Shown here piece by piece: positions 42,748-51,300 of a stretch of 61,621 nt of DNA. Under the pieces are notes generated by a model that saw only the letters and a list, made by a program, of their open reading frames with translations, was not told the origin of the DNA and did not search any database. The stretch spans positions 1 to 61,621 of the forward strand of contig JAFIGD010000030.1 of assembly GCA_020831625.1 (NCBI GenBank), in the 5' to 3' direction. The stretch is from Verrucomicrobiota bacterium. GTDB lineage: Bacteria; Verrucomicrobiota; Kiritimatiellia; SS1-B-03-39; UBA6053. The translations under genes and the position numbers were made by a program. The stretch's first letter is position 1, and each line of letters begins with the position of its first letter.

Positions 42748-44225
42748 GGCGTATGCTCCTTGGCGGAAGGTTCGGGTGTCATGCGTTCTCGAAAATAAGC
42801 CTTCACTTTTTCAGGGGAAATATCCGGCTGTTTGATTTGCGGGGCGGTTTCATCCACGAGGGTTTCATACCCCCCGGAGTGCTCCCTGTCGAACTGTTCC
42901 GCCTTTTCCCGCAGTTCCTCAATCACCGGCTGACAGGCCGGATCGTGCAGACGGTTTTTCTGTTCCAGGGGATCCGCAGTCAGGTCGAAAAACAAGTCCT
43001 CACACATTCCCCCGTTCAAGAGCAATTTATGATTCCGGGTCCGGATCATGCTGCGCCGCCCGCTGCCGGCCTCGCAAATCACCTGCGGCCTTCCCCGGGG
43101 GGTTCCCCGGATCGGAATACCCTCCATCGAATCCGGAACCTCAACCCCGGCGGATGTCAGAATCTCGGTGGTCACATCCACACTGCTGAACAGACTGGAA
43201 CGGACTCCGCCCGCCTGATCGCCGCCGGGATATTTAATGAACAGCGGCACCCGGGCCAGCGGGTCATACAAATGATTGCTTTTCAGCAGAAGGTGATGGA
43301 AACCCATATACTCGCCGTGATCGCTGTTCACAATGATCATCGTGTCTTCATAAAGGCCCTGATCTTTTAGAGAGCGGATCAATTCCCCAATTACCTGATC
43401 AATATGACTGATCGACGCATAGTAGGCGGCCATCACGTGCCGGAGGGTGTCCTCCGTCAAATCCCGGTTCGGGAAAAAGCCTTCATTCAGGCACGCATCC
43501 ACATCCGCCAGCGTGTCGGTCCATCCCGGGAGCAGGGTCAAGGCACCGGGATCATATCGGTCCAGAAAGGATCGGGGGGGATCAAAAGGGTGGTGAGGCT
43601 TGATAAAGCTGACCATCAGCAGATTGGACTCCCGCTCATTCCAGTTTGAGAGGGCTTCCATGGCTTTGCGGCCGATCCAGGCAGTAGAGTGAAAACGGTC
43701 GGGCAGATTGGAGGCTTTGGCTCCGCAGGAGGCGTGGTAGTCGGCATTCGCCCCGGCACGGAACTCCTCCACCTGGTCGATCAAATCGTTTTCATCCACC
43801 AGGCCCTCCCGCATCAGCTCCGTATGGTAATCGTCCTCCCAGCGCCCGGGTCCATTCTGTTCGGCCAGACACATGCGTTGAAACCCCACGTCCAGATAGG
43901 TGGGCGTGAAATGCATTTTTCCCACCGCCGCCGTTTTCCATCCCGCCCGGGCAAGCGTTTTGGGAAAGGTGGGAATCTCCGAACGGAGGGTGCAGTGGTT
44001 GGACCATCCGCCGTGGCGGGAAACATACTGACCGGACAAGAAGGAATACCGGGAGGGTGTGCAGACCGGATGCGTGCAAAAGCAGTTGGTATAGCGCACG
44101 CCGTCCGCAGCCAGTGCGTCCATCACCGGTGTGTGCACATCCTGATTGCCATAGGCGCCCATACAGTCCCATCGATGCTGGTCTGTCTGCAGAATTAAAA
44201 TGTTTTTGGCTTTTTTTTCAGTCAT
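42744..44225 (-). CDS. Sulfatase (type I)
   Basis: 493 residues. N-terminus KNILILQTDQHRWDCMGAYG, signature CTPSRYSFLSGQYVSRHG with Cys55, metal segment MIIVNSDHGEYMGFHHLLLK and SNHLYDPLARVPLFIKYPGG with the conserved basic residues. It removes sulfate from a carbohydrate. No signal peptide. It overlaps the 41890-42747 gene by 4 bp downstream and the relic GH42 start upstream. Composition is more GC-rich than the sulfatase at 44351. Confidence 0.92.
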   Translation of the reverse strand: MTEKKAKNILILQTDQHRWDCMGAYGNQDVHTPVMDALAADGVRYTNCFCTHPVCTPSRYSFLSGQYVSRHGGWSNHCTLRSEIPTFPKTLARAGWKTAAVGKMHFTPTYLDVGFQRMCLAEQNGPGRWEDDYHTELMREGLVDENDLIDQVEEFRAGANADYHASCGAKASNLPDRFHSTAWIGRKAMEALSNWNERESNLLMVSFIKPHHPFDPPRSFLDRYDPGALTLLPGWTDTLADVDACLNEGFFPNRDLTEDTLRHVMAAYYASISHIDQVIGELIRSLKDQGLYEDTMIIVNSDHGEYMGFHHLLLKSNHLYDPLARVPLFIKYPGGDQAGGVRSSLFSSVDVTTEILTSAGVEVPDSMEGIPIRGTPRGRPQVICEAGSGRRSMIRTRNHKLLLNGGMCEDLFFDLTADPLEQKNRLHDPACQPVIEELREKAEQFDREHSGGYETLVDETAPQIKQPDISPEKVKAYFRERMTPEPSAKEHTP

Positions 44226-44320
44226 TGCCTTTTCTGTACGTTGTCTGGTCTGATAGTTAAACCTTCATTATATTTATGAACCGTCTCAAGCGTGAGTTCA
44301 AACAATATCCCTTTCTTCAT
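44222..44320 (-). pseudogene. 5' remnant of a GH42-like gene
   Basis: Directly behind the sulfatase at 44351, with the ribosome site AACAAAGGAA, an ATG opens 32 codons starting MKKGILFELT. The intact GH42-like gene starts MKKRILVGLT, and the first 30 bases agree at 22 positions, as does the leader. After codon ten similarity is lost and the frame ends at a TGA overlapping the next sulfatase start. It is a relic of a second GH42 copy, the mirror image of the sulfatase relic at 32404-32532. Confidence 0.7.
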
Positions 44321-44395
44321 TTCCTTTGTTTCCTTGTGGTATTTGGCCCCTCAGTATAAGCTGCCGAGTAGCGACTTGTCATGTAAACGTGAATC
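44291..44395. repeat. Duplicated sulfatase-GH42 junction, copy 2
   Basis: Direct repeat partner of 32335-32448. Here the sulfatase side is intact and the GH42 side is broken, the reverse of copy 1. Confidence 0.8.
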
Positions 44396-45760
44396 CAACG
44401 GATGCTCTTGAAGCCATCTATTTAACCTGGAAAGCAGGTCCTCCACAATGTGTTGCATCCGCTCCTCCTTGAACAGGTTCGTTTTTTCTTCAGGATCACT
44501 CCCAAGATCATACAGCCCCCCATCCAGTAAGTCTTTATCGGACATGTTTAGCGAAAACGGCAACGTTACATCCATGCGATACGACGCGTGACGAACTGCA
44601 GCGCGGAAATGGGGCTCTGTCTCATCTGCGTATGCCCATTCCGGACGAATCGCACCAAAAGCAACCCCTCCTTCCCCCTCCGTGAATAAATCCCTCCCTA
44701 CCCATAGATCGGGAACAGAATTCTGTAAACCAAGGCATCCAAAAAGCGTCCGGGCAAGATCCACTTGTTCACAGATTCCATTACGTCGCTCTCCCTGGGG
44801 AACAAGACCCGGTCGCCAACAGATAAAAGGCACCCGCCATACACAATCGTCGAAGGTATCCTTTTCTCCAACACCCCATTCCCCCAACGATTTGCCATGA
44901 TCGGTTGAATAAACAATTAATGTGTCATCCAGAACATCTAAATTCTTCAGTCCGGCAAGCAGCCGCCCAACTTCATGGTCGACATACGAACACAAGCCCA
45001 TGTAATCGCGCCACATCTGGACTACCTGAGATTCCGACAGTTTGTCCATTCGGTCCTGCAACGCTTTTTTCCGATCATATTCCGGCCGCCCCTCACGCTG
45101 TGCTTTGTCAAACCGTCGAATAGGCAGTTCCTGCGCCTGGTAGGTATCCCCCCAAGGATCAGGGGGCAATACCGGCGTATGGGGAAAAAGATGATTCACT
45201 CGAATAAAAAACGGATGTGACCGGTCCATTGACCGAATAAACTCAAGTGCACGATCGGTGACATGAGTTGCCGGATTGTCCTTTACATCAGGATACCTGC
45301 CAGCAAGGATAATAGGTGCTCCGCCGGGGCGTTTAATGACGCGATGTTCTGCTTCATCAAATCCCTCCGGCAGCCCGTAGAATCCGATGTGCTTTTCTTC
45401 GATGACAAACACGTCATCGTGCTGCCACACCTCATGGCCCATGATATGCCGCTTTCCGAAGCTGGCTGTACAATAACCGCTATCTTTCAGTGCCTCCGGC
45501 AGTGATTTGTGTCCGTCCGGAGGAGAAAACGATAAGGCCCGGTTATGAAGACATCCGATTGCCTGGGGATAATCCACCCAGACTTGCGAAGAACGGCTTG
45601 GCACACATACAGGTGCCTGGCAATATGCGTTTTCAAAAACGGTGCCCTCTTTGGCCAAGCGATCAATGTTCGGTGTCTTCGCCCATTTCGACCCGTAACA
45701 ACCCAGAGAATCCACCCTCTGCTCATCAGTCTGTATCCATATTACATTCATCTTTCTCAT
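44351..45760 (-). CDS. Sulfatase (type I) with atypical signature tail
   Basis: 469 residues from ATG 45760 (or 45751). MNVIWIQTDEQRVDSLGCYG and CVPSR (Cys52) are intact. The usual xxxLTG part after the CxPSR core is replaced by SSQVWVDYPQAIG, so the second half of the standard signature is missing. Since the CxPxR core is what the formylglycine-generating enzyme recognises, activation should still be possible. LIVYSTDHGKSLGEWGVGEKDTF provides the second metal cluster, also slightly atypical. Low GC, like the GH42-like gene with which it was once adjacent. No signal peptide. Confidence 0.87.
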   Translation of the reverse strand: MRKMNVIWIQTDEQRVDSLGCYGSKWAKTPNIDRLAKEGTVFENAYCQAPVCVPSRSSQVWVDYPQAIGCLHNRALSFSPPDGHKSLPEALKDSGYCTASFGKRHIMGHEVWQHDDVFVIEEKHIGFYGLPEGFDEAEHRVIKRPGGAPIILAGRYPDVKDNPATHVTDRALEFIRSMDRSHPFFIRVNHLFPHTPVLPPDPWGDTYQAQELPIRRFDKAQREGRPEYDRKKALQDRMDKLSESQVVQMWRDYMGLCSYVDHEVGRLLAGLKNLDVLDDTLIVYSTDHGKSLGEWGVGEKDTFDDCVWRVPFICWRPGLVPQGERRNGICEQVDLARTLFGCLGLQNSVPDLWVGRDLFTEGEGGVAFGAIRPEWAYADETEPHFRAAVRHASYRMDVTLPFSLNMSDKDLLDGGLYDLGSDPEEKTNLFKEERMQHIVEDLLSRLNRWLQEHPLDSRLHDKSLLGSLY

Positions 45761-45772
45761 CCATTTCTCCTG

Positions 45773-47302
45773 TCAGGCAAAGGAGGGTCTGCTTTGCCAC
45801 GGGCCCGCAATCCCCATCCGATACCGGATCAGTTGCGCCGCCATCTGACGGATTCGAGTCTGCTGTTCCGAGTTCAATGCCACGTTGTTCATCTCATCCG
45901 GATCCTCCGTAAAATCATACAACTCCATCTCGTCACGTTTTTCCGCCAGTATGGAGTGGACACTCAACCGATGGGTCCGGGTAATCCAACTGTTCACGTA
46001 AAGACCCCGTTCAACACGGTGATCGATCAGCACTCCCTCGCGCAGATTCCGATTCGGCTCCAGCAATTCGGCAAGTTGATCCACCCCCTGCATGCGCGGG
46101 TGCGGATCAAGCCCCGCCGCCCTCATCAACGTTGCCGGAAGATCCACCTGACTGATGAGGCTGTCGCTGGATGATCCGGCAGGAATATGTCCGGGCCAGC
46201 GCATCAGCAGCGGAATCCGAACCGCCGCATCATAATGACTCCCCCCCTTGGACCACATCCAGTGATCCCCCATCAAATCACCATGATCTGAAAGAAAAAC
46301 AACCAGGGTGTTCCCGTCCAACCCCAGCTCCGCCAGTCGGTCCAGAATTTTACCGAACGAATGATCCACCATCGACTGCATGCCCATGTAAACCCGCCAC
46401 ATGCGGAGTTCCTCTTCGGAGCGGCCCGGACCGGTGGCCGAAGGCTCCAGATGCTGACAGGGCGGCCCCGCGTGATCGTGCCAGCCCAGCTCCTTCAGAC
46501 GTCCTTCGCGCGTCGCCCGGTACAAGGTGGTGCCGTTGTCCTCATCCCGGGTGCGCACCGGTTCGGGAGGCTCCGCATCCTCATGCAGGCTGCACCAGGG
46601 CTCGGGCACCACAAACGGCCGGTGCGGATCCGGAAAATTCACACTGAGAAAAAAAGGCCGGTCTTTATGCTCCGCCTGATGCCGCTCCAGATAGGCCAGG
46701 GTTTCCTCTTCCACCCATTTGGTCGGATGGAACGCCTCCGGCAGCGCCCACTCGCCCACACTTTGCCGGCCGTCCGGGTTTGTGTAAAAATAAGGTTCCC
46801 GGTCCGGAATCCCCCGGTCACGCAACCAGAGTCCGTAATGCATGGCATACGCATGGGGCTCGTGGGTGTGACCGATGCTGATTTTCGCCTCGTCAAATCC
46901 ATACCAGGGACCCTGCCAGTTCCGGAAGAAATCCCAGTCCCGCGAGCGGGGCGGTGCTTCAAAGCTCCCCGGAGTGCTTCCGGGCTGCAAATGACTCTTC
47001 CCGATCATTGCCGTGCGGTATCCCCCTTGTTCGGCCAACTGGCGGGGCAGAGAAACACAATCCTCGTCCAGGGCCGTGCCGATACTCCAGGCACCGTGAC
47101 GTGACGGGTACTGCCCCGTTACCAGCGTGGCCCGGGCCGGAGTGCACAAGGGACAGGCCGCGTAGGCGCGGTGAAACAAGAGCCCCTGCTCTCTGAATTG
47201 ATCCAGACGCGGCGTGCGCACCGGAACACGTCCCGCACACCCGAGCAAATCCGCGCGTTGCTGGTCCGTGGTCACAACTAAAAGATTCGGCGTTTTATTC
47301 AA
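45773..47302 (-). CDS. Sulfatase (type I), CTPAR variant, TTG start
   Basis: 509 residues. The frame has no ATG between the pseudopilin gene and the conserved start, so a TTG at 47302 (MNKTPNLLVVTTDQQRADLL) is used. The signature is CTPARATLVTGQYPSRHG with Cys53, with Ala instead of Ser in the core, a known functional variant. The metal cluster is LVVFLSDHGDLMGDHWMWSKG and GGSHYDAAVRIPLLMRWPGH follows. Probably acts on the same glycan. No signal peptide. It lies 12 bp upstream of the next sulfatase. Confidence 0.9.
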   Translation of the reverse strand: MNKTPNLLVVTTDQQRADLLGCAGRVPVRTPRLDQFREQGLLFHRAYAACPLCTPARATLVTGQYPSRHGAWSIGTALDEDCVSLPRQLAEQGGYRTAMIGKSHLQPGSTPGSFEAPPRSRDWDFFRNWQGPWYGFDEAKISIGHTHEPHAYAMHYGLWLRDRGIPDREPYFYTNPDGRQSVGEWALPEAFHPTKWVEEETLAYLERHQAEHKDRPFFLSVNFPDPHRPFVVPEPWCSLHEDAEPPEPVRTRDEDNGTTLYRATREGRLKELGWHDHAGPPCQHLEPSATGPGRSEEELRMWRVYMGMQSMVDHSFGKILDRLAELGLDGNTLVVFLSDHGDLMGDHWMWSKGGSHYDAAVRIPLLMRWPGHIPAGSSSDSLISQVDLPATLMRAAGLDPHPRMQGVDQLAELLEPNRNLREGVLIDHRVERGLYVNSWITRTHRLSVHSILAEKRDEMELYDFTEDPDEMNNVALNSEQQTRIRQMAAQLIRYRMGIAGPWQSRPSFA

Positions 47303-47358
47303 AGGATCAGGTTGGTTAATGTACGAATGCGCCGGAGCGTTACCGCCCCGGAAGAAAT

Positions 47359-48102
47359 CTAAATGTCCGGCGGGTCATAGGATACTCTCACATCCCATGT
47401 AGGCCCCCCCTCGACCCCAAACATAAAATTATAGTCAAATCGCCCACTAGCATTAATCGACTGCGTGAATCCGGTGTACGTCCGCACACTCCCGTCCACG
47501 AATGCGGCATTGACAATACGCCTCCCCTCCACCGTGTTAAAAAAACCCAGATCATTTCCGCCCCAGTCCCGGACCTGGTTGTACGCGACCTGCCGGTTGG
47601 GAAAACCAAAATCATACATGCGGACCGGACGCTCAATCAGCGTGGAAAAAACATTGAAGGCATGACGGAAGCGATACGAAACCTGAGCTCCGGGGGCATC
47701 GTTCCGCCGCCGGGCATCCACCCGTGGATCCAGAGGAGAATACACCACACTCAACAGATCCCCCAAAAAAGGTTCCAAAGCGGTTGGCCACCCCTCCATT
47801 GTCAGCTCAAAGCGTTGGTGCGCCCCCCCCGCACCTGTATTCGCCATGTAATTTCCGGGAACACCTCCAACTAAAAACAGACTCGGAAACTCTCCGCTGT
47901 TTTCCACCGCATAACTGTGCGTGGCGATAATGATATTCCGCAGGTTGCTTAAACAGGCTGTGGATCTTGCCCGGCGCACCGCCGAGTTCACCACGGGTGT
48001 AATCAGGCCAATCAACAGAACAATGATCGCGATGACCACAAGCATCTCAATCAGCGTAAACGCCTTTTTCCTGTTACCTTGTCTTGTGTTTTGGTCTGCC
48101 AT
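47359..48102 (-). CDS. Type II/IV pseudopilin-like protein with N-terminal methylation motif
   Basis: 247 residues. The short basic leader ends RKKAFTLIEMLVVIAIIVLL, the prepilin peptidase site (A/FTLIE) and hydrophobic helix of type II secretion pseudopilins. LSNLRNIIIATHSYAVENSG follows, typical of the PVC family with a DUF1559-like or GspG/H-like tail. The tail contains FNTVEGRRIVNAAFVDGSVR, resembling the H-x-G-D/VDGHV element of these proteins. It is the first gene of the minus-strand array and is followed by two sulfatases. The family is multi-copy in PVC genomes and its role is not established; surface display or secretion is a guess. Confidence 0.85.
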   Translation of the reverse strand: MADQNTRQGNRKKAFTLIEMLVVIAIIVLLIGLITPVVNSAVRRARSTACLSNLRNIIIATHSYAVENSGEFPSLFLVGGVPGNYMANTGAGGAHQRFELTMEGWPTALEPFLGDLLSVVYSPLDPRVDARRRNDAPGAQVSYRFRHAFNVFSTLIERPVRMYDFGFPNRQVAYNQVRDWGGNDLGFFNTVEGRRIVNAAFVDGSVRTYTGFTQSINASGRFDYNFMFGVEGGPTWDVRVSYDPPDI

Positions 48103-48160
48103 AACTCACCATACGGATGAAAGGATAGAATTTATCATGCCACAAGAATTAACACCTGTA

Positions 48161-48182
48161 AAATAATGTGTCAACATTATTT
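48161..48182. promoter_or_regulatory. Perfect inverted repeat upstream of the pseudopilin gene
   Basis: Arms AAATAATGT and ACATTATTT around GTCA, overlapping by four bases the palindrome at 48179-48201. It could be a second operator or part of the promoter region of the pseudopilin gene, 59 bp upstream of its start. Confidence 0.4.
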
Positions 48183-48201
48183 GATTATTTAATCATCAAA
48201 T
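48179..48201. promoter_or_regulatory. Palindromic candidate operator at the head of the island
   Basis: ATTTGAT, nine bases, ATCAAAT; the best-formed copy of the island palindrome. It differs from the reverse complement of 32535-32557 at two of 23 positions. Lies 77-99 bp upstream of the pseudopilin start and would control the first transcription unit of the array. Confidence 0.6.
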
Positions 48202-48300
48202 TAAAAGCGGTACTATGATGTTGGGTCAGACGCGACAAGCGGGGCGATTTGAAATGAATAAAGATTGCCTCTCCGTTCTGGATCCGTATGCAAAGCTCCC

Positions 48301-48384
48301 CGCATGAAAACCCTTTCCCTAGACGCCATCCAATCCTGCACCCTTCCCGCCTATTTCGAGGAGGGCAAACGCTGGTTTGACACC
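48301..48384 (+). repeat. Right copy of 84-bp direct repeat flanking the island
   Basis: Start of the intact SNF2 gene B; 82 of 84 bases match 16647-16730. Marks the right boundary of the inserted segment. Confidence 0.9.
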
Positions 48385-51300
48385 GGCCGCGTGGAGCACT
48401 GGACCCGCGAGGACGACCGCTTTGAGGGCCGCCTCTCCATCGGCCACCGCTCGCAAATCTGCCGCTTCCGTCTCGACGACAACGGCCATCCGCAAAACGA
48501 CTGTCCCTGCAAGGTCAGCCGCGATGAGGGCATGATCTGCGGGCATGTCGTCGCGATTCTGCTGGCCTGGCGTGCCGAAAACGCCGATCCCCACGCCGAG
48601 CGCGAAGAGCGCGTCCTCAAACGCTTCTCCGTTCCCGCCGACCGCCGCCGCGGCACCGTCCGCACCGGTCCCACCGGCGTGCAGGCCAAATTTCGCATCA
48701 CCCTCCGCCGCACCTGGCCCCAGGAGGTCCTCGCCGGCAAACTCCACATGATCCCCAGCTTCGAATTCAACGGACGCACCCAGCGCCCCGACACGGTGCA
48801 CATCTCCCAGGTGCTGAATATTCCGCCCGAAGACGAAAAACTGCTCCTGTTGCTCGAAGACATTCACGGCGGAGCGCTCCCCCCCGTCTTTCCGGTCAGT
48901 ATTCCCGACTTCGTCCACATCCTCACCTGGCGTGCGCCCGCCCCCGTGCATGTCCTCGACTGGCTCCTCCCCATCCAGCTCAACGCCAAAGAGGTCCTCT
49001 CCATTTTAACCGTCGACCTCGACGCCGCCAGCGGCGAACTCATTCTCACCCTCACCCTCGACCTTCCCAAAAGCGCGCCCGCCGGCACCTCTCCCATCAC
49101 CGTTCTCTCCCATGCCGCCGGCTGGGTGCTCTCCGGCGACAACGCCTGGCCGCTCGCCGCCGTCCCCCCGCCCGAACTCCAGGGGCTCTGCAACGGCCCC
49201 GTCCGCATTCCCCGCGAACGCGTCCTGCCCTTCCTGCATGAGGACCTCCCCCGCCTCGAAGAGGCCATGCTGGTCGACAACCGGGTCGATGCCGGCAAAT
49301 TCACCGACAGCCAGGTCCCGCCCCCCTTTCACCTCGAACTCAAAGGCGGACGCCAATACGCCACCGGCGTGCTTCACGCGGTCTACGGCGAGGTTCGCGT
49401 GGTCGCCGGCGGCCCCGATCCCGGCAAAACCCTCAGCATTCCCGATCCCGCCCATCCGCTCGCCTACGGACGCCGCAATCCCGGGGCCGAACAACAGGCC
49501 CTCGATCTGCTCAAACAAAGCGGATTCGCCGCCCAGTCCGGCGATCAGCTCAGCGCCATCGAAGGCCAGTCCAACATTTTCAACCTGCTCGCCCGCGTCC
49601 GCTACGAGTTCGAGCCGCGCGGATGGACGGTCACCCTCCGCGGCGATCTCGAAGCCCTCGCCGGCCGCGCCGCCCTCCTGCTCGCTCAGGTCGGCATCGA
49701 AGACAGCGACTCCCCCGACTGGTTCACCTTCAACCTCACCCTGCGCGGAAGCGACGGCTCATCGGTCACCGAAGCCGCGGTCCGCCGCGCCCTCGAACGC
49801 GGCGAGGATTTTATCGAACACAAGGGCGACGTGATACTCCTGCCCCGTCAACAGGCCGAAGCCCTTGTCGACGCCGCCCGCGAGGCCAAGCCCGGACCCG
49901 GCGGCAGCCTCCGCATTCCCAAGCAAAGCTGCGGGTTTGTGGCCTCCCGCCTCAACGGCGTCCCTGGCATTCCCGTCAACACCGCCGAGGCCTGGAAAGA
50001 GGAGGCCGCCAAACAAAATCAGGACGTGCAGCTCGAGCCCGTCGATCTCCCCGCAGGCCTTCAGGCCACCCTCCGTCCTTATCAGGAATACGGGGTCCGC
50101 TGGCTGCGGTTCCTGGAACAGGGTGGCTTTGGCGGCATTCTTGCCGACGATATGGGCCTTGGCAAGACCCTGCAAACCCTCGTCTGGCTCGCGCTTCCGC
50201 GTGTCCGCGCCGACGAAAGCCAGCAGCCCGCCCTCATCGTCTGTCCCGCCTCCCTGGTCGAAAACTGGATTGAGGAGGCCAACCGCTTTCTGCCCGGCCT
50301 CACCGCCGTCGCCATTCACGGCTCCAAACGCAAGCCTCTATGGGAACAGGCCGCCACCGCCGATCTCGTGGTCATCGCCTACAGCCTCCTGCGCCGCGAC
50401 CTCGCCGAGGCGACCGCCATCGAATGGTCCGCTCTGGTGCTCGACGAGGCGCAGCACATCAAAAACCCCGGCACCCAGAACGCCCTCGCCGCCAAGAAGC
50501 TCAAAGCAGGTCACCGCGTCGTTCTCACCGGCACCCCCATGGAAAACCAGGTCCGCGACCTCTGGTCTCTAATGGATTTTCTCATGCCGGGCTACCTCGA
50601 CACTCAGGCCAAATTCCAGAAGCGCTTTGGGGCCCCCATTCAGGCCGGCGGACCCGGGGCGGCTTCGGCGATGAATCTTCTCCGCCGCAAAATCAAACCC
50701 TTCCTCCTCCGCCGCCTCAAAACCGATGTCGCCAAAGACCTTCCTCCACGCCTCGAAAAACGCGTCTACTGCGACCTTACCCCCGCCCAGCGCGCCCTCT
50801 ACGAAACCCTCGAGGCCCGGGTCAAGCAGGAGGCCGAAGCGGCCATTAAGGCCGGCAAGCCCCAAATCGCCGTGCTCCAGGGACTCATGCGCCTCCGGCA
50901 GGTCTGTTGCCACCCGGCGCTGCTGCCCGACAACCCAATCGATGAAAGCGGAAAGATGGACATGTTCCTCGAACTGCTCGATGAGGTCATCGACGGCGGG
51001 CACCGCGTCCTCGTCTTCAGTCAGTTCACCTCCATGCTCGCCCTCCTCCGCGACGAACTCACCCGGCGCGAAATCGCCCACAGTTATCTTGACGGCTCCA
51101 CGCAAAACCGCCAGGCCCTGGTCAACGAATTCAACCAAAGCCCTGATATTCCCGTCTTCCTCATCAGCCTCATGGCCGGGGGCACCGGGCTCAACCTCAC
51201 CGGAGCCGATGTGGTCATTCACTACGATCCCTGGTGGAACCCCGCCGTGGAGGATCAGGCCACCGACCGCGCCCACCGCATCGGTCAGGACCGGACGGTC

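Larger units (their letters stand above)
16768..48300. mobile_element. Putative 31.5-kb carbohydrate-catabolic genomic island
   Basis: The segment separates SNF2 copy A from gene B, is bounded by 84-bp direct repeats of the gene B start, carries genes only on the minus strand, and is of lower GC. Hand counts: 46 of 60 bases are G or C at 15181-15240 in the flank against 26 of 60 at 30001-30060 inside. No integrase, transposase or terminal inverted repeat was recognised, so the transfer mechanism is unknown. Homologous recombination or a nested insertion is possible. The alternative is that gene B was copied to 48.3 kb and the original decayed. Confidence 0.65.
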
